Shown one piece after another: positions 11,338 to 23,025 of a stretch of 64,000 nt of DNA. Position numbers and translations under genes: made by a program. The notes under the pieces were generated by a model. The model searched no databases. It was given only the letters and a program-made list of their open reading frames with translations, and was not told where the DNA came from. Source of the DNA: Dermacentor variabilis (Eukaryota; Arthropoda; Arachnida; Ixodida; Ixodidae); contig NC_134569.1 in assembly GCF_050947875.1 (NCBI RefSeq), positions 19,629,631 through 19,693,630 on the forward strand, in the 5' to 3' direction. The stretch's first letter is position 1, and every line of letters begins with the position of its first letter.

Positions 11338-11776
11338 TAGCCATACATAACTGCTATAACCATATAACCATGACCAAGGAAGGCCACGCCCACATGGTTA
11401 ACCCTTGCCGCCTTGAAATTTGGAAGTGAGAAGAAGTGAGAAGAAGACAGGAATGAAGAGACAGCGAGAGGGAAAGCAAAAGATTGAATAGAGGGACAGG
11501 AAAAGGTGACTGCCGATTTCCTCCAGGTGGGTCAGTCTGGAGGTGCCGTCTATGTGAAGCAGAGGCCGAAGAGGTGTGTTGCCTCCACCGGGGGGGGGGG
11601 GGGGGGGGGACCTTAAAGGTCCAAACACCCAGCATCGGCTCAAACTCCAGGATCCCCCTTTCCCCAGACACGGCTAAGCCGTGCACGGCTACACGCGGGA
11701 GGGTCCAACCCGCGTGTGCTCGGGTACGTGGTGTCGCAAAGCACCAAACGCCTGCTGACGCAGACGCCCCTGTGGG
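11338..11776 (-). other. LINE 5' leader with 20-base homopolymer
   Basis: The sequence between the 5' target-site duplication and ORF1 is GC-rich and starts CCCACAGGGGCGTCTGCG on the minus strand. It contains a 20-base C tract (G at 11590-11609 on plus) and CT-rich repeats (11410-11480). Internal promoters of LINEs lie in this position, but I see no specific promoter element. Confidence 0.6.
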
Positions 11777-11791
11777 GAACAGCAAAAGTTG
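11777..11791. repeat. Target-site duplication, 5' side of LINE
   Basis: Exact second copy of GAACAGCAAAAGTTG (the first is at 6057-6071), defining the 5' end of the minus-strand LINE. Confidence 0.8.
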
Positions 11792-12330
11792 CTGCATACT
11801 CCGGGTTCGCGACTGTCAGCTCCTCCGCAATGCAATAGTGTTTAGCGGCCAAGCCTAAGCAATGTATTGCTGTGAAGCATATCAAGAGTCCTAAGGGGCC
11901 ACAGTCACGGGACAAAATGTATTCCTGAATTTACACACATGCGCTCACCGTGTCCTGTCACAGTACGAGCACTGAGATGCCTGAAAGTGTACTGGCAGAC
12001 CTTTACAACAATTTTGGACGTGGCTATGGCGATTTGAGCCCTTGAGGGCAGTAAAAGGCAAACATTCATTTATTCGGACTGCCCGATTTTTCGGACATTC
12101 TTGCGGTCCATAGGGAGCCCTCAAAATCAAACATTGACTGCAGCAACAGCAGCTCACAAAAATTATGATTTCGCTTAAACAAGGCCAAAATATTTGAATA
12201 TGAAAGTTTGCCTCTACCTTCTACAACCCGAATTATAAACAAGACAAGTGGAGTGCGCTGTTAAATTACTCAGTTGTCATAGACATAGGGCCTGGGTGTT
12301 TGTCACATTTGAGTTTGGTGAGTTTCTTTA
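11792..12330. repeat. Old dispersed repeat, right segment, and spacer
   Basis: About 12067-12140 carries TTCGGACTGCCCGATTTTTC and a CTTGCGG...ATAGGGAGCC stretch alignable by eye to 5650-5745 in the same orientation. The rest of the interval has no supported gene. Confidence 0.4.
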
Positions 12331-13840
12331 TATTTCTGCTAACATCACAATAACTGAAAATAAAAATAAACCGTGGCTCAATAAGTCCCTTCACTTACCC
12401 AGAAACAAAAAAAAAAAAAACGTATTTACAGAACTGCAAAACGAACTGGTACCATGTCAGCTTGGGAAAAGTATCTCAACTGTTTAAATTCCTACTGCTT
12501 CGCTCTCAGTTTAGCTAAATATAAGTAATTTTCTCAAGACCTTCCTTCCCGACTGAAATCTAATCCTAGAAAGTTCTGGCAAATTTTTTCTCCTGAATGC
12601 CATACCAATGACATTCCGTTACACCAATGCAAGCAATACCCCGATTCCCAACAGTGAGTGAGCACAAGTTCTCAATAAATTCTTTTCATCCATATTCACA
12701 AAATAAAGTATCACTAATTTGCCCATTATTGCAGACCTAGATTACTGGTTCCATGTAACCCATTGACGCTTCTAAATTACTAAAGAATACAGTCTCAGTA
12801 TCTAGCTGATTTTTATTCCATATTTCCCATCAATCCTTGTCGACAGGTCCGATTATCCAAAATTGGAAAACCGCCAAAGTCATGCCCATCTTAAAAGACT
12901 ATAAAAACTTGGCTGAAAACTACCGACCAATACCACTGATGTACATATGCAGTAAAATGATGGAACATATTATTGCATCGCATGTTTACCATCACCTAGA
13001 ATCAAACTTCTTTTCTTATAATCAGTATGGTTTCAGAAGAGCTTTATTGTACAAAATGCGATTGCTTCCATTTACGACAGATCCACATTTTAACATGGAC
13101 TCAAACCTTTAAACTGATTGCGTCTTTCTGGATTTTTCTAAAGCTTTCGACCGTATAGCCCGTTGTCGCCTGCTTTTGAAATTATCAACATTAAAACTTG
13201 GTTCACTAACTTTACACTGTCTTCATAATTTCCTTTCAAACAGGCAGCAGTTCACTTTTGCTAACAGGTTCTCTTCGCCCCTTTTTGATGTTTCTTCCAG
13301 TGTGCCACAAGGAAGCGTTCTTGGTCCCTTAATTTTTCTAATCTACTTATCATGCATACAAATATTCGCTGATGACTGCGTTATCTATCATCCCATTAAC
13401 AGCTCTGATGACCACCAGATCCTCTAAAATGATCTTAACCAAATAACTAAGTGGGGTGACATCTGGCTAATGACTCTAAATACATCAAAATGTAGAGTGA
13501 TCTGCTTCAGGTGCAAACGCTCTAACTCTGACTATTCCTACTGGATCAAAATGTCCCATTATCTCGGGCCTCATCATTAAAATATCTAGGGGTAAATATT
13601 TTGAAAACCTCTCTTTGACCCCTTCTCGATCACTGGGTTACCTCCACCACAACCTTCAAAACTCACCTAAACTTATCTATAGACTCGCATTTCAAACATT
13701 CACTTGACCACGGCTTTAATTCGCCGTTCTGGTCTGTCTTCCCACCAAGATTACTTAAATCTTTCGTTACCGCGAGAAAATGTTCGTTTTTTATGTCTAG
13801 GAAAAAAATTAGTTACCACTACAAATAATACCTCAGTACA
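12330..13840 (+). pseudogene. CR1-like LINE, decayed RT fragment
   Basis: A conceptual reading across several frames shows LINE RT landmarks in order: KPWLNKSL near 12375, IQNWKTAKVMPILK and NYRPI (about 12855-12940), VFLDFSKAFD (13115-13150), SSVPQGSVLGPLIF (13300-13335) and FADDCVIYH (13366-13395). The stretch before FADD is shortened compared with relatives. Many stops and frameshifts are present. The motifs fit the CR1/Jockey-like group; the exact clade is not determined. No endonuclease or tail is recognised. Confidence 0.78.
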
Positions 13841-14036
13841 CATTACAGCATAGCATATGGTGCATAATGAAATGCTCTTTCCAAAAACGTATGTTGCCAA
13901 ACAAAAAAAGAACGTATTAGGTAAAACAAAGCGCTATTTTAGCTGCCAGTTGATAAAAACACTAAAGAAACATGATATCCACAAAAACATTAATATCAAA
14001 GGAAATTCAGAATAAACATTTCAAAAATGAATAAAC

Positions 14037-14716
14037 CTAGGAATAGTGTCTAAAAAAATAAATGCTCATTACACCGATGTTATTAGGATACAAAAAAGAA
14101 ACTATGACCCCTTCATCACTCATGCCATGCGGTGAAGCAGTTCCTGGTTTTTGTGAAGCCTTGATGCGCTCTGCGCTTTTCCCACAAAATGTCTGGTTTT
14201 TGTTAAACTTTGCAGTCCTCGTAACACATTTTGCAGTTCCGCCTTTTCGGCAGCTTCTGAGGATGGTCCGATGAGAAGTCCAAGGAACGCACTTCACCAG
14301 TTCGTCTAGAGTCATGCACCTCTTCCCAGGACCGACTGCTCTCAGTGTAGCTGGACAACCACAAGATTATTCATCCAAGCACATCTGTTTACATTTTTGC
14401 AGATGGTCTTTATCACCTCTCCAGAGAAGAAGAGTAGAAAGAAATCCCCCGCCATTGTAAACTGTCTTGCGCTGATCCGTAGTGCTGGGCCAAGATGTGC
14501 TATGCGGCCTTCTTGGCATGAACGGAAGTTTCTTTACTGCCGAACAGCTGCGGATGTCCCATGCTGACTCAAAACACTGTCGCCGTCAGAGCTTGAATCT
14601 GCTTCGCCGTCATCTTCAGAATCATAACTCGAGTCATCACTAAATTGAAGTGCGAGAGCAGCATAGTTTCGAGCACGACGCTTTTCTCGCGATGCAGCCA
14701 CGCGGGAAAACGCCAT
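14037..14716 (-). pseudogene. Possible piggyBac-like transposase remnants
   Basis: From 14716 leftwards, a basic start (MAFSRVAASREKRRARN) leads into an acidic serine-rich tract (SDDSSYDSEDD). About 200 bp on, a different frame reads FFLLFSGEVIKTICKNVNR, which resembles the start of the DDE_Tnp_1_7 (piggyBac) domain. A further Cys/Lys-rich segment lies at 14150-14280. The whole is too short for a transposase, so it would be heavily deleted. The resemblance is by eye only. Confidence 0.32.
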
Positions 14717-14814
14717 GAGAGCGACTTTCGATAACTATGCAGTGACACCGGCAGCGCCCCTTGCCGGGATTTTACGAGAGAAGCGATACCTAAACTCTTG
14801 GAAACTGGTTGAAT

Positions 14815-14951
14815 ATAAAAATTGTTACAGCGCAAACACATGCAACCACAAAGTATGAAGGATGGGACACAAGCGCTGTGTCCCGTTCAGCGCTTGTGTC
14901 CCGTCCTTTATACTTTGTGGTTGCATGTGTCTGCGCTGTAACAATTTTTAT
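14815..14951. repeat. 137-bp hairpin (palindromic MITE)
   Basis: The left arm starting ATAAAAATTGTTACAGCGC is followed by its near-exact reverse complement ending GCGCTGTAACAATTTTTAT. The arms are about 63 bases with a few mismatches, and a central GACACAAGCGCTG / CAGCGCTTGTGTC core. A transcript would fold into a long stem. It is probably a foldback MITE; no clear target-site duplication was found. Confidence 0.85.
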
Positions 14952-16283
14952 GTCAAGTATGCACCAACTCCCAGAAAGAAGTTTTAATGGTTGAATATGC
15001 CAGGTCCACATGTTGGACATGCAGCAGACCTTCAGAAAAACACTTTGGCGGAATAAATCGACTCGGACTCCAAACCAAAGCTCACTAGTGAACAGCTGGC
15101 AAAACTTTCGGTTAATCATCACCACTCCACACTGTCAGACGGTAAAGCCGGTTATATAATTGAATTCTTGACTTGATGGAAGTCACTCCATTACAAAATT
15201 TTGATGCTAAGGTGGCATAATTGTGAGCAGCATGCTTTTTTCTCTAGCGTGGCAGAAGCTGACTCTTTTCGCTGCAACATATGCATATTAGTTTGCAGAA
15301 AGGTCTGTCAAAAATCACAACCTCGTCGGATCGCGAAAATTTAAACTGATTCTGAAGGTGCAGTGCCTGTATTAACTACTGGATGGCCTTAAGCAGATAA
15401 GGAAGGGCACCAACGTGTTCAAATTGGTGATCTAAATCATCAATCACTGGCGATCGATTTGAATAGACGTGGTAACAAGAGAGCTACTTAAGGTGGCGGT
15501 CCCACTCCGGCAGCATGCGCTCTGCATTTTAGTCATTGTTTGCGGACGCACTGTGCTTTCTGCGCTCATTGGATGGATGTGAATTATATTGCATTAGAAA
15601 GCTTACCTCCTGTACTTTCCAATGACACCTAGTATCATCGCCTAGCCTGAAGTGTTACTTGATGGCAATCAAAACAGTGTGAGCAAAAAACGGTTTTTTG
15701 CTGTACTAGCCTCAGTTGTAATGAGTTTCTCGCAAAACTGTTCAACATAACAAAACGTAGTTTGCTGTGCCTTTAAATGAAATGTTATACAAAATTTCTA
15801 CGAAGAGATATTGCGTGTAAAGCAATTGGAAATTTATATAGACCCTAATAAATATGGCAAAAGAATAAAAGTTTATGAATGAACATCGTTTTCCTTTTTA
15901 ACACAGAACAACAATATTTAGTGGTTTTCTAGGTTACAGTGCACATATCATCTATGCAAGGTTGTTTTGTGTTCTGATGAACAGTTCATGAGTTATTACT
16001 TCAAATTGTCGATTGATGGCTATACTTGGTCACGCATTACCGAAGAAGAGGCAAGACTATTCAAGCTCAAACTCTCAAATGTTCAATAACCAAGCAGCAC
16101 ACCCTTCTCTGTGATTGTATGAAGAGAAAATTGTCTTATGTTGATTACGAAATCTACAAGGGAGCAGTGAAACAATCTAATTTTTCTGCTGGCCAGGTGT
16201 ATGCTAATTGACATTCTTTTTCATGTACATGCTAATTCCCAATGAGTTCTGCACATTAGTATTATCATACAATGTCTTGTTAT
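14952..16283. other. Unannotated spacer
   Basis: AT-rich, with only short ORFs and no recognised domain or repeat terminus. Parts (for example 15480-15900) have the look of repetitive DNA, but I cannot place a family. Confidence 0.45.
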
Positions 16284-16285
16284 TA

Positions 16286-17365
16286 CAGTGAAACGTCGTT
16301 AAACCATAGTTGGCCGGAGCTCGGAAAAAGTATGCACTAAATGGTAGTACTGCTAAACCGAAATAGCATGAGATCGCCCACTTACCTGTCAAAAATGAAA
16401 CTCAGAGAGAGGGCGATGAAAGGGGAAAAAAAAACATACAGTATTTATTCACTTCAGTCGACAAAAGTGTCATTTTCGTTTGATGCCCCCGCGGCTTAGC
16501 AGCGATGATAGCGGCCTTGAACTTAGCGACGCTGCGAGCCACCTTTTCAGCCAGCCGCATCTTTTTGGCAAACACTCGTATAGCAGATTCCTCGATGGCG
16601 TTGCATGTTCTCCGTGCACAAGGGCGGTAGCATGGCAGAAGTCATGGGGCACCTTTTTCATTGCAGGGTGCTGTTCTCGTCGCGACGATTGCATTGATGA
16701 GGCTAACGTAACGGGCAGCTTATGCCACTGTCGGGCCTGAATCGCCTGTGCTGTTGCTTTCCGTGTCGTCCTCATCACTGTCCCTAGTCGACACTTCAGC
16801 AACAACAGAGGCAACGATGGCGAAAAGTCTAACCCCGTAGCCAACACCTCTTCGTGGCCGCAGCTGCACTGCCGAGCAACTTCTGCGCATTTCGAATGCC
16901 ACACACCATAGTCAACAGTAGATCCCTGTCGCCTGCCAGCGCCAACTTCTTCGTGGCACGTTCGATAGCACGAACGATGTCTAACTATGCTGAGGAACCA
17001 GAGTCTTTTTTATCCGAGCTTCGGCATGACGCGAGTCCTTCTTTGCACGATGCCACAATGCTCTCTGGCACGGCGCTGAAATGATGTTGATATTCATGTG
17101 GCTTCACATGCAAACGCACAGGGCGCTTGGAGGCCGTTGTTCGAATCTCTGAGGCTTGTTGTTCTGCCGAGCCACCCGATGGAGACGACGCATTGACGAA
17201 AAGTGTAAACATTATGTGTTAACCGATACATACACAATAAGCTGGTATGGTTTATGTGGACATAAAACACATTATGTTCAATAGCTGCTCAGTCAGGGAT
17301 TTGACTTTACTACTTTTAAAACAAAACTACTGTTTAAGCGGGTACGGCTTAGCAAGGTTTTACTG
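16286..17365 (-). mobile_element. Tigger/pogo-like element, internally decayed
   Basis: The left terminus CAGTGAAACGTCGTTAAACC matches the inverted right terminus (CAGTAAAACCTTGCTAAGCC in reverse complement). TA dinucleotides flank both ends (16284-16285 and 17366-17367), as expected of the Tc1/mariner/pogo superfamily. On the minus strand, broken frames contain an acidic tract (RDSDEDDTESN), AARYVSLINAIVATR and a C-terminal FAKKMRLAEKVARSVAKF...HQTKMT, a layout typical of Tigger-like transposase tails. At 1,080 bp it lacks most of the DDE domain and is non-autonomous. Confidence 0.75.
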
Positions 17366-17390
17366 TACTAGCACTCATGAGTTTTGTTAA

Positions 17391-18872
17391 AGGGACCCTG
17401 AAACGATTTTGACGATTTTCTACAAATGTACTGAGTTGTTAAAGTAGGTCCTTCTGATCACTAATTGACACATCTAAGTGCTCCACGTAAAACGTGTAAT
17501 TTATTATAACGTTTTAAAAATGCACATCACTGCCAATCGCGGCACACTGCTTGGCGGAATTTTAAGCCGCCCCTACCCATATGACGGAAATCGCCCCTAT
17601 GACGTCAGTGGGGCGAGCTATCCGATTGGCTGACCAGGGCGCATGATTGATAACTTTTCCAACTTTATGGTAAACAAATGATGTTTGTAGTAATAGTTGG
17701 AATGTTAGTTAATTTGTTTTTATAAAAAGAAAGTAACATAAAGAGAATGCACAAGAACAATTTTTCAGTACAGTTAAGCACTTCCGGCACACAGCAAGTG
17801 TCGTCTGCTTGTGTTACAACGTGCTCCGTCTTTGACGAGAGCTTCGCCATCAGTGTTGGTCTGTCTTTTTGGGAGCACTATGATTCGACTTTGTTGCACT
17901 GTGGACTGCAAACAGTGACTGGCAATATGTCAAGCTGCGACATCATGTCCCTCTGCAAGCCAGTAGACGAGCGGACTGGCTGCAGCGCATTGGACTGCCG
18001 CTATCCGATGGGCGCCAGGATTTGAGCGATTGCGCGGCCATCACTTTACACAGGAAGATTACTAACTCAATAACGTTTCGCGAGTCCGGTATTAGGGTAA
18101 ACGCAAGCGCAAGGTGAGAGGGCCTGGTCGTATCCCCTTGCGTGTCGTTTCAGGGGATTAACAGAAGCGCAAATGTGAATGGTCTGCACGGTGCAGCCAC
18201 CTGGTGGCATAGAGCTCAACCACACACAGTAGCAGTAACAAAATGTATTCTTCTTTGCCGCTGGTGTAAATTTTTCGCTGGAGTGTAATCGTTAACACAT
18301 TGTTTTTGTAAATGTTTAAAATGTTTTACACTTGGTTAGAGCAATATTAGCTATTTTTTTGGCTGGTTAAGCTCTGCGCCAATGGGTGGCTGGACCGTGG
18401 AGACCGATCAGGCAGCTCACGTACGTCTACGCTAAAGTTTCTTCATCAGCTTGAGTTTATGCCTTCACCGTTCCGTCGAAATGTTCTGCTAGTGTGTGAT
18501 TACCGGAATACCAGACACGTTCTGCGCTATGACAGAATGCTCACAACGCACGCTGCTTCGATAGCTCTCACTTGAGGTTCACGGCCAAGCCGCTAGCGGA
18601 GACGTTTCGTGAAGGCGGGGGCAGGCTCCAAAACAACCGGAAGTGGACGATGTGACATCGCATCATGACGCAGAACCAGTGAAGGTGGAGCTTAGCCCTG
18701 ATCGCTCGGCGAACAAGTTGAGGAGGAAAAGCATGGCTAGGGAGGAAGGCAACTTGTCATTGCTTGTAGCTCCATTAATACATAACGCTTCACTTAAATT
18801 GTGTTGCGAATGTTCTACTTAAGCTGCACCCTACGCGTCGACAAAATTTGTCTGAACCGTTTCAGGGGCCCT
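17391..18872. mobile_element. TTAA-flanked TIR element (1.48 kb), non-autonomous
   Basis: The left end TTAA (17387-17390) plus AGGGACCCTGAAACG is mirrored at the right end, where the reverse complement reads TTAA (18873-18876) then AGGGCCCCTGAAACG. Target TTAA duplicated on both sides suggests a piggyBac-type integration, although the terminal bases are not the usual CCC. Several ORFs lie inside (for example 17747-18025), none with a recognisable motif. Confidence 0.65.
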
Positions 18873-18876
18873 TTAA

Positions 18877-21800
18877 GCAGTGCTTGAAACAAAATATTTC
18901 CAATAAATAATAAATCTCACAGGCGTTTTTTGCTGGTGGTGCTATCTGTGCAAAAGAATATTGAGCTGTTTCACGTCAGTTTCAACATTTGTCAAATGTG
19001 ATGCCACTAAACATTACAAAGCGGGCAAAACACAGATGGATCCTTTCTCCAGATTTGAGTGTTTGACTCAGTCTAGTCGTCGCACCTACCCCATATTCCT
19101 TTAAGCACATGTGTCTGACACCAGGCCATCTATGTGGTCCTAAGGCAGCTCACTCAATTGTGGCTGCTGGGAGAAAAAGAAAGAAAGAAAGAAAAAGAAA
19201 GTGCCGTGCACGGTACATCATGACTGCATGCAGCTGGCCAGCAGGTTAGGCTATTGTGCCATTGTGCCCAGGAGAATTGCAGATAAAGTAAGATTCCAGT
19301 AATTTCCTGGGTGCTCACTTTTGTTCACAGGTGACTGTGGAAGCGTTTTTGAAGTGCACACAGAACTTGCCCTCGTCTCCTCCTAGTTCCCAGGCCTGTG
19401 GGACAATATCTGGAAACTTGCTTTCGCCGTGCAGTGAGGTGCGATGTGTTTGGCAGAGTATTGTGTTTGCCTTATTCTACGCGACACTGGTTGAACGATA
19501 GGATTAGCAGCAAACAACAAGCAGGCCTTTATTTCCCAAACTGCAGCGAAAAGTGTGGATGGCTGTGTGACTTGTAGCATTCCAAGCTGTGCGCAACAAA
19601 CCGAATGCCACGTGTTCCGACACCCAGTGAAGTTCTGAAACACGTGATTTCCAATAGGTGTTCTTCTCATAAAAATATATCTCGTATTTACCTGCGTAAT
19701 CGTCAGTGTCATATAATGCTCGAACCCCCACATTGCCCACTTTCTTTTTCAAGTAATCATCGCACCCTCGAATATTATTGCAGTGATCGCTATCTGATTG
19801 TTGCGGTACATGGCAGCCAATCAAGCATATTTTTCTGCCATTTGTCTTTGCAAAGCCCCTCCGCCTTTTCATGCACAACATCACACATGTGCGTGAAAGT
19901 CTCCAAATACAGCAGAAAATAAAAATAAATAATATGCATGGACAGCACGAAAAAGGCAGACAACACGTGCACAATTTACGCTATGTAGACTGAAGATTTT
20001 TAGAAAGAAGTGCTTTTGACAAATCTATTTATGCAGTTCCTGCTTGTGCAGAGCCGTGACCTTATTCCAAAGGCCAGTGTGATGACTTGGCATTGGATGC
20101 CTGTGTCATGGGGAGGTAGGGAAAGTGTCCTTCATGAAAGCAATGAAAATAGCTGTCAGCGAAACTTGGAAAACGTTGAGAGCTGTGCGCAAGACTATGT
20201 GCGAGTGCATGCGATGGCCGTTGTGATCATAACACTTGCGCAATGAGTGCTAGTAGTGACGAGCACGTGTACATTTCCTACAGCAAACATCTCTGCTACC
20301 GCTTCTTTTGCCATTTTCTTGTACTGCGGCTCTGAAACTTGAATGACGCGACCTCCAATACCATGCATGCGGGCTGAGCGGGTACGGCAGCGCATGCGCC
20401 AATGCACTCATGACAGCAGGGCCCATGCGCCGGAAATATGCGCTATTTCTATACCAATAAAATAGCCTAACCACATGTACTATACTGTCTATATTGTAGG
20501 GGTGCGCAAATAGTGACTTTTGACACCGAATCAAAAACTGCCAATGACAAATCAAATCAAATAATGATTATTTGATTCAACAACTCAATTGAATAGGACA
20601 TTATTATGTACCCTATTCAAATTTTACACACCCCCACTAATATTTCATTTTCGGAAAACTGATTTCTACAGTACACCTGCAACCTTAAAATCTATATCTG
20701 CTGTCCCGTGAGCTTTCTACGACTGCAATATATTAGGGAAAACAACCAAGTAACTGGGAATCAGCAACTGACAGACGGCAAATGCTGAAACAAACCCATA
20801 TAATAATAATTTTTATGTACACACATGCACATATTGATTATGTCATTGAGTGACAGTTATCAGTTCAATCCATAATGCTTTCTTTTACTCCTATTTTTAT
20901 CTGCACAAAATACAGTGACACACAAGCAATATTCTTTGGGTTACATTCCTTCCTTCAGATGTTCACTTCCAATTTTTCGTGAATCTGACAAGCAAGTTTC
21001 TTAGGCAGCGGGTGCGCATGAAACGCGGATGATTTCTGTGTAATATAATAATTGCAGGATACATATTAGTGCGATGTGGTAGACAAGCAGGTGCATCATA
21101 TGGGCATCAATATGGACACCCATTTAGTTTCTGAAGTTTCTTTCACAGCGCATCCCACACCAACAGTAAGCTAAAAGTATACACCAACATGGACGATGGG
21201 AATCGGGAATAATTCTGTACCATTGCTGCATGAGGCAAACAGGCATGAGGCAATCCCAGTTTTATCCTGTGAATTCCCGTCCAGGAGTGCTGCCGTCTGT
21301 GCTTTGTCTGTGGGCCGTACAGACCGAAAATCTCAGCTGGTTATGACATCCGTATTCTGGTGCCCGAGCCCAGCAAATACTGATGACAAGCACTGCAAAG
21401 AGCATGTGCAAGTCCACGTGCTTAGACATGGCGACGAGTGCCAAAAGCCATTCGGCTGGCTCATGGGACAACACGAAACACAACGTCTTTCAAGAAGAAG
21501 AGAAGGCAACATCCCGCGTACACCAGAAGAGAAGCAGGCCACCGACAGAGTAGGGGTACTTTCCGGCTGCATCCGCTTACCTCGGCCTTTCTGTGGACAG
21601 TGTCTGCTCACCTTCCTACAGCTCTTGATGCATTTTTGGTGATAACGAATTGTTGTTAGTGTGGGGAATCGAGACATCCTTCGCTGCCGTTACCGTAACT
21701 GCATCGCACAAGGTGAACATCTGAACTATTCCACGGCAGGTGGAGCTATCATTAGTCGGCATTCCTTCAAGTGGTCACACTCTCACGTACTAGCTCAGAT

Positions 21801-22350
21801 CAACGCTGCTTAGCTTTGGCGATTGCAGTAACCGGTACTGTGGCACCAGGACATGGCTGATAGCCTAGGAACATTTGTTCGCCACCTAAATCCCCATTCA
21901 TGGTCATGCAGTTTGCAAACAGCATTGGGGAAAAAAAAACTGCGCCCCTTACATAAACATCCATTTTGCGAAGCATGAGGCTAATAGGGCTTTAGTTGGC
22001 AACACGCAAAGCCTTTCTGTTGCACATGTATATAAAAAGGGCTCTGTATATTGTTAGCACCGAAGTAATGGTAATAAGCTTGCAGGGAGGCTTCCAAACG
22101 TAGGGAAATAAGCATCAGGTCACGCGGCACATGCGGTCGAAACGAAACTGGTGTCAGCAGTGCAAACAACTCTAAATTTTATGCACCTGCACGTGACATG
22201 GGGTAGCTTACAAAAGCACTGCGACTTCTTCAAGCAGCTGGGCCTCGCTACCCCGCTGTTTCACGCGACGTAACAGTGCCGGTGACACCCTTTCTCGAGG
22301 AAGTCACTCCGCAAATAAACAGGTTTTTCTTTTTTTTTTACTTAGTCGCA
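18877..22350. other. Unannotated region with a GAAA microsatellite
   Basis: About 3.5 kb without a supported gene. A purine-rich (GAAA)n tract lies at 19172-19200. An AT-rich imperfect palindrome (about 20535-20600) contains ATCAAATAATGATTATTTGAT. The longest ORFs (19504-19974 minus; 21196-21642 plus) have overlapping rivals on the other strand and no domain signature. Confidence 0.45.
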
Positions 22351-22361
22351 CTGTTGTAAAT

Positions 22362-22810
22362 CATCATCATCAGCAGCAGCAGCAGCAGCCTCTTTTATGT
22401 CCACTGCAGGACGAAGGCCTCTGTCCTGCGCCAACCGATTCCAACTAGCGCCCGCGAGTTTCCTAATTTCATCACTCCGTCTAGTCTTCTGCTGTCCTCG
22501 ACTGCGTTTCCATTCTCTTGGTACCCATTCTGTAACCCTAATGGTCCAACGGTTATTTAACCTGTGCATTACATGACCTGCCCAGCTCCATTTTTTTTCT
22601 CTTTATGTCAATTAGAATATCATCTATACCCGTTTGCTCTCTGATCCAAACAGCTCTCTTTCTGTCTGTTAATGTTATGCCTAGCAATCTTCGTTCCATT
22701 GCTGCTTGCGTGGTCCTTAACTTGTTCTCAAGCTTCTTTGTCAGTCTCCAAGTCTCTGCCCCATATGTCAACACTGGTAAAATGCACTGACTGTACACCT
22801 TCCTTTTCAA
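22362..22810 (-). pseudogene. RTE LINE C-terminal region
   Basis: Two overlapping frames (22553-22810 and 22342-22569) encode LPVLTYGAETWRLTKK and then a WIRVTEW-like WTIRVTEWVPREWKR and ASWNRLAQDRG segment. These are the typical tail of RTE ORF2. A frameshift lies near 22560. The translation runs out into the triplet tail (poly-Ala, poly-Asp). Confidence 0.8.
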
Positions 22811-23025
22811 TTATAATGGCAAACTTCCAGTCAAGAGCTGACAATGTCTGCCGTATGCGATCAAACACATTTTTATTCTTCTATGAACTTCCTTCTCATG
22901 ATCAGGGTTCCCTGTGATTAATTGATCTAGATAAACATACTTCTTCACAGACTCTAGAGGCCAGCTCGCGATCTTGAACTCTTGTTCCCTTGCCCGGCTA
23001 TTTATAGTTATCTGTCGTCTGCATA

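Larger units (their letters stand above)
6072..11776 (-). mobile_element. Near full-length I-like LINE (non-LTR retrotransposon)
   Basis: On the minus strand the order is: a 5' leader (11776 to about 11340), ORF1 with zinc knuckles, AP-type endonuclease, reverse transcriptase, RNase H, a Cys/His finger and a short CAT-repeat tail (6072-6090). The element is bounded by identical 15-bp direct repeats, so it is a single insertion of about 5.7 kb and probably full length. RNase H downstream of RT is the arrangement of the I group of LINEs, although the exact clade is not proven. Several point lesions (frameshifts in ORF1, a stop between RT and RNase H) show it is dead but not very old. A run of 20 C on this strand lies in the leader (plus-strand G run 11590-11609). 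Confidence 0.9.

Noticed and set aside
11354..11797. 147-aa minus-strand ORF before LINE ORF1
   Set aside because: Lies in the LINE leader, includes a homopolymer-encoded proline run and crosses the target-site duplication, so it is not a separate gene.
19504..19974. 156-aa minus-strand ORF
   Set aside because: Cys-rich hydrophobic start and no recognisable domain; overlapping ORFs in other frames of similar length. Not supported as a gene.
21196..21642. 148-aa plus-strand ORF
   Set aside because: Three overlapping ORFs on both strands, no motif and no splice or promoter context.
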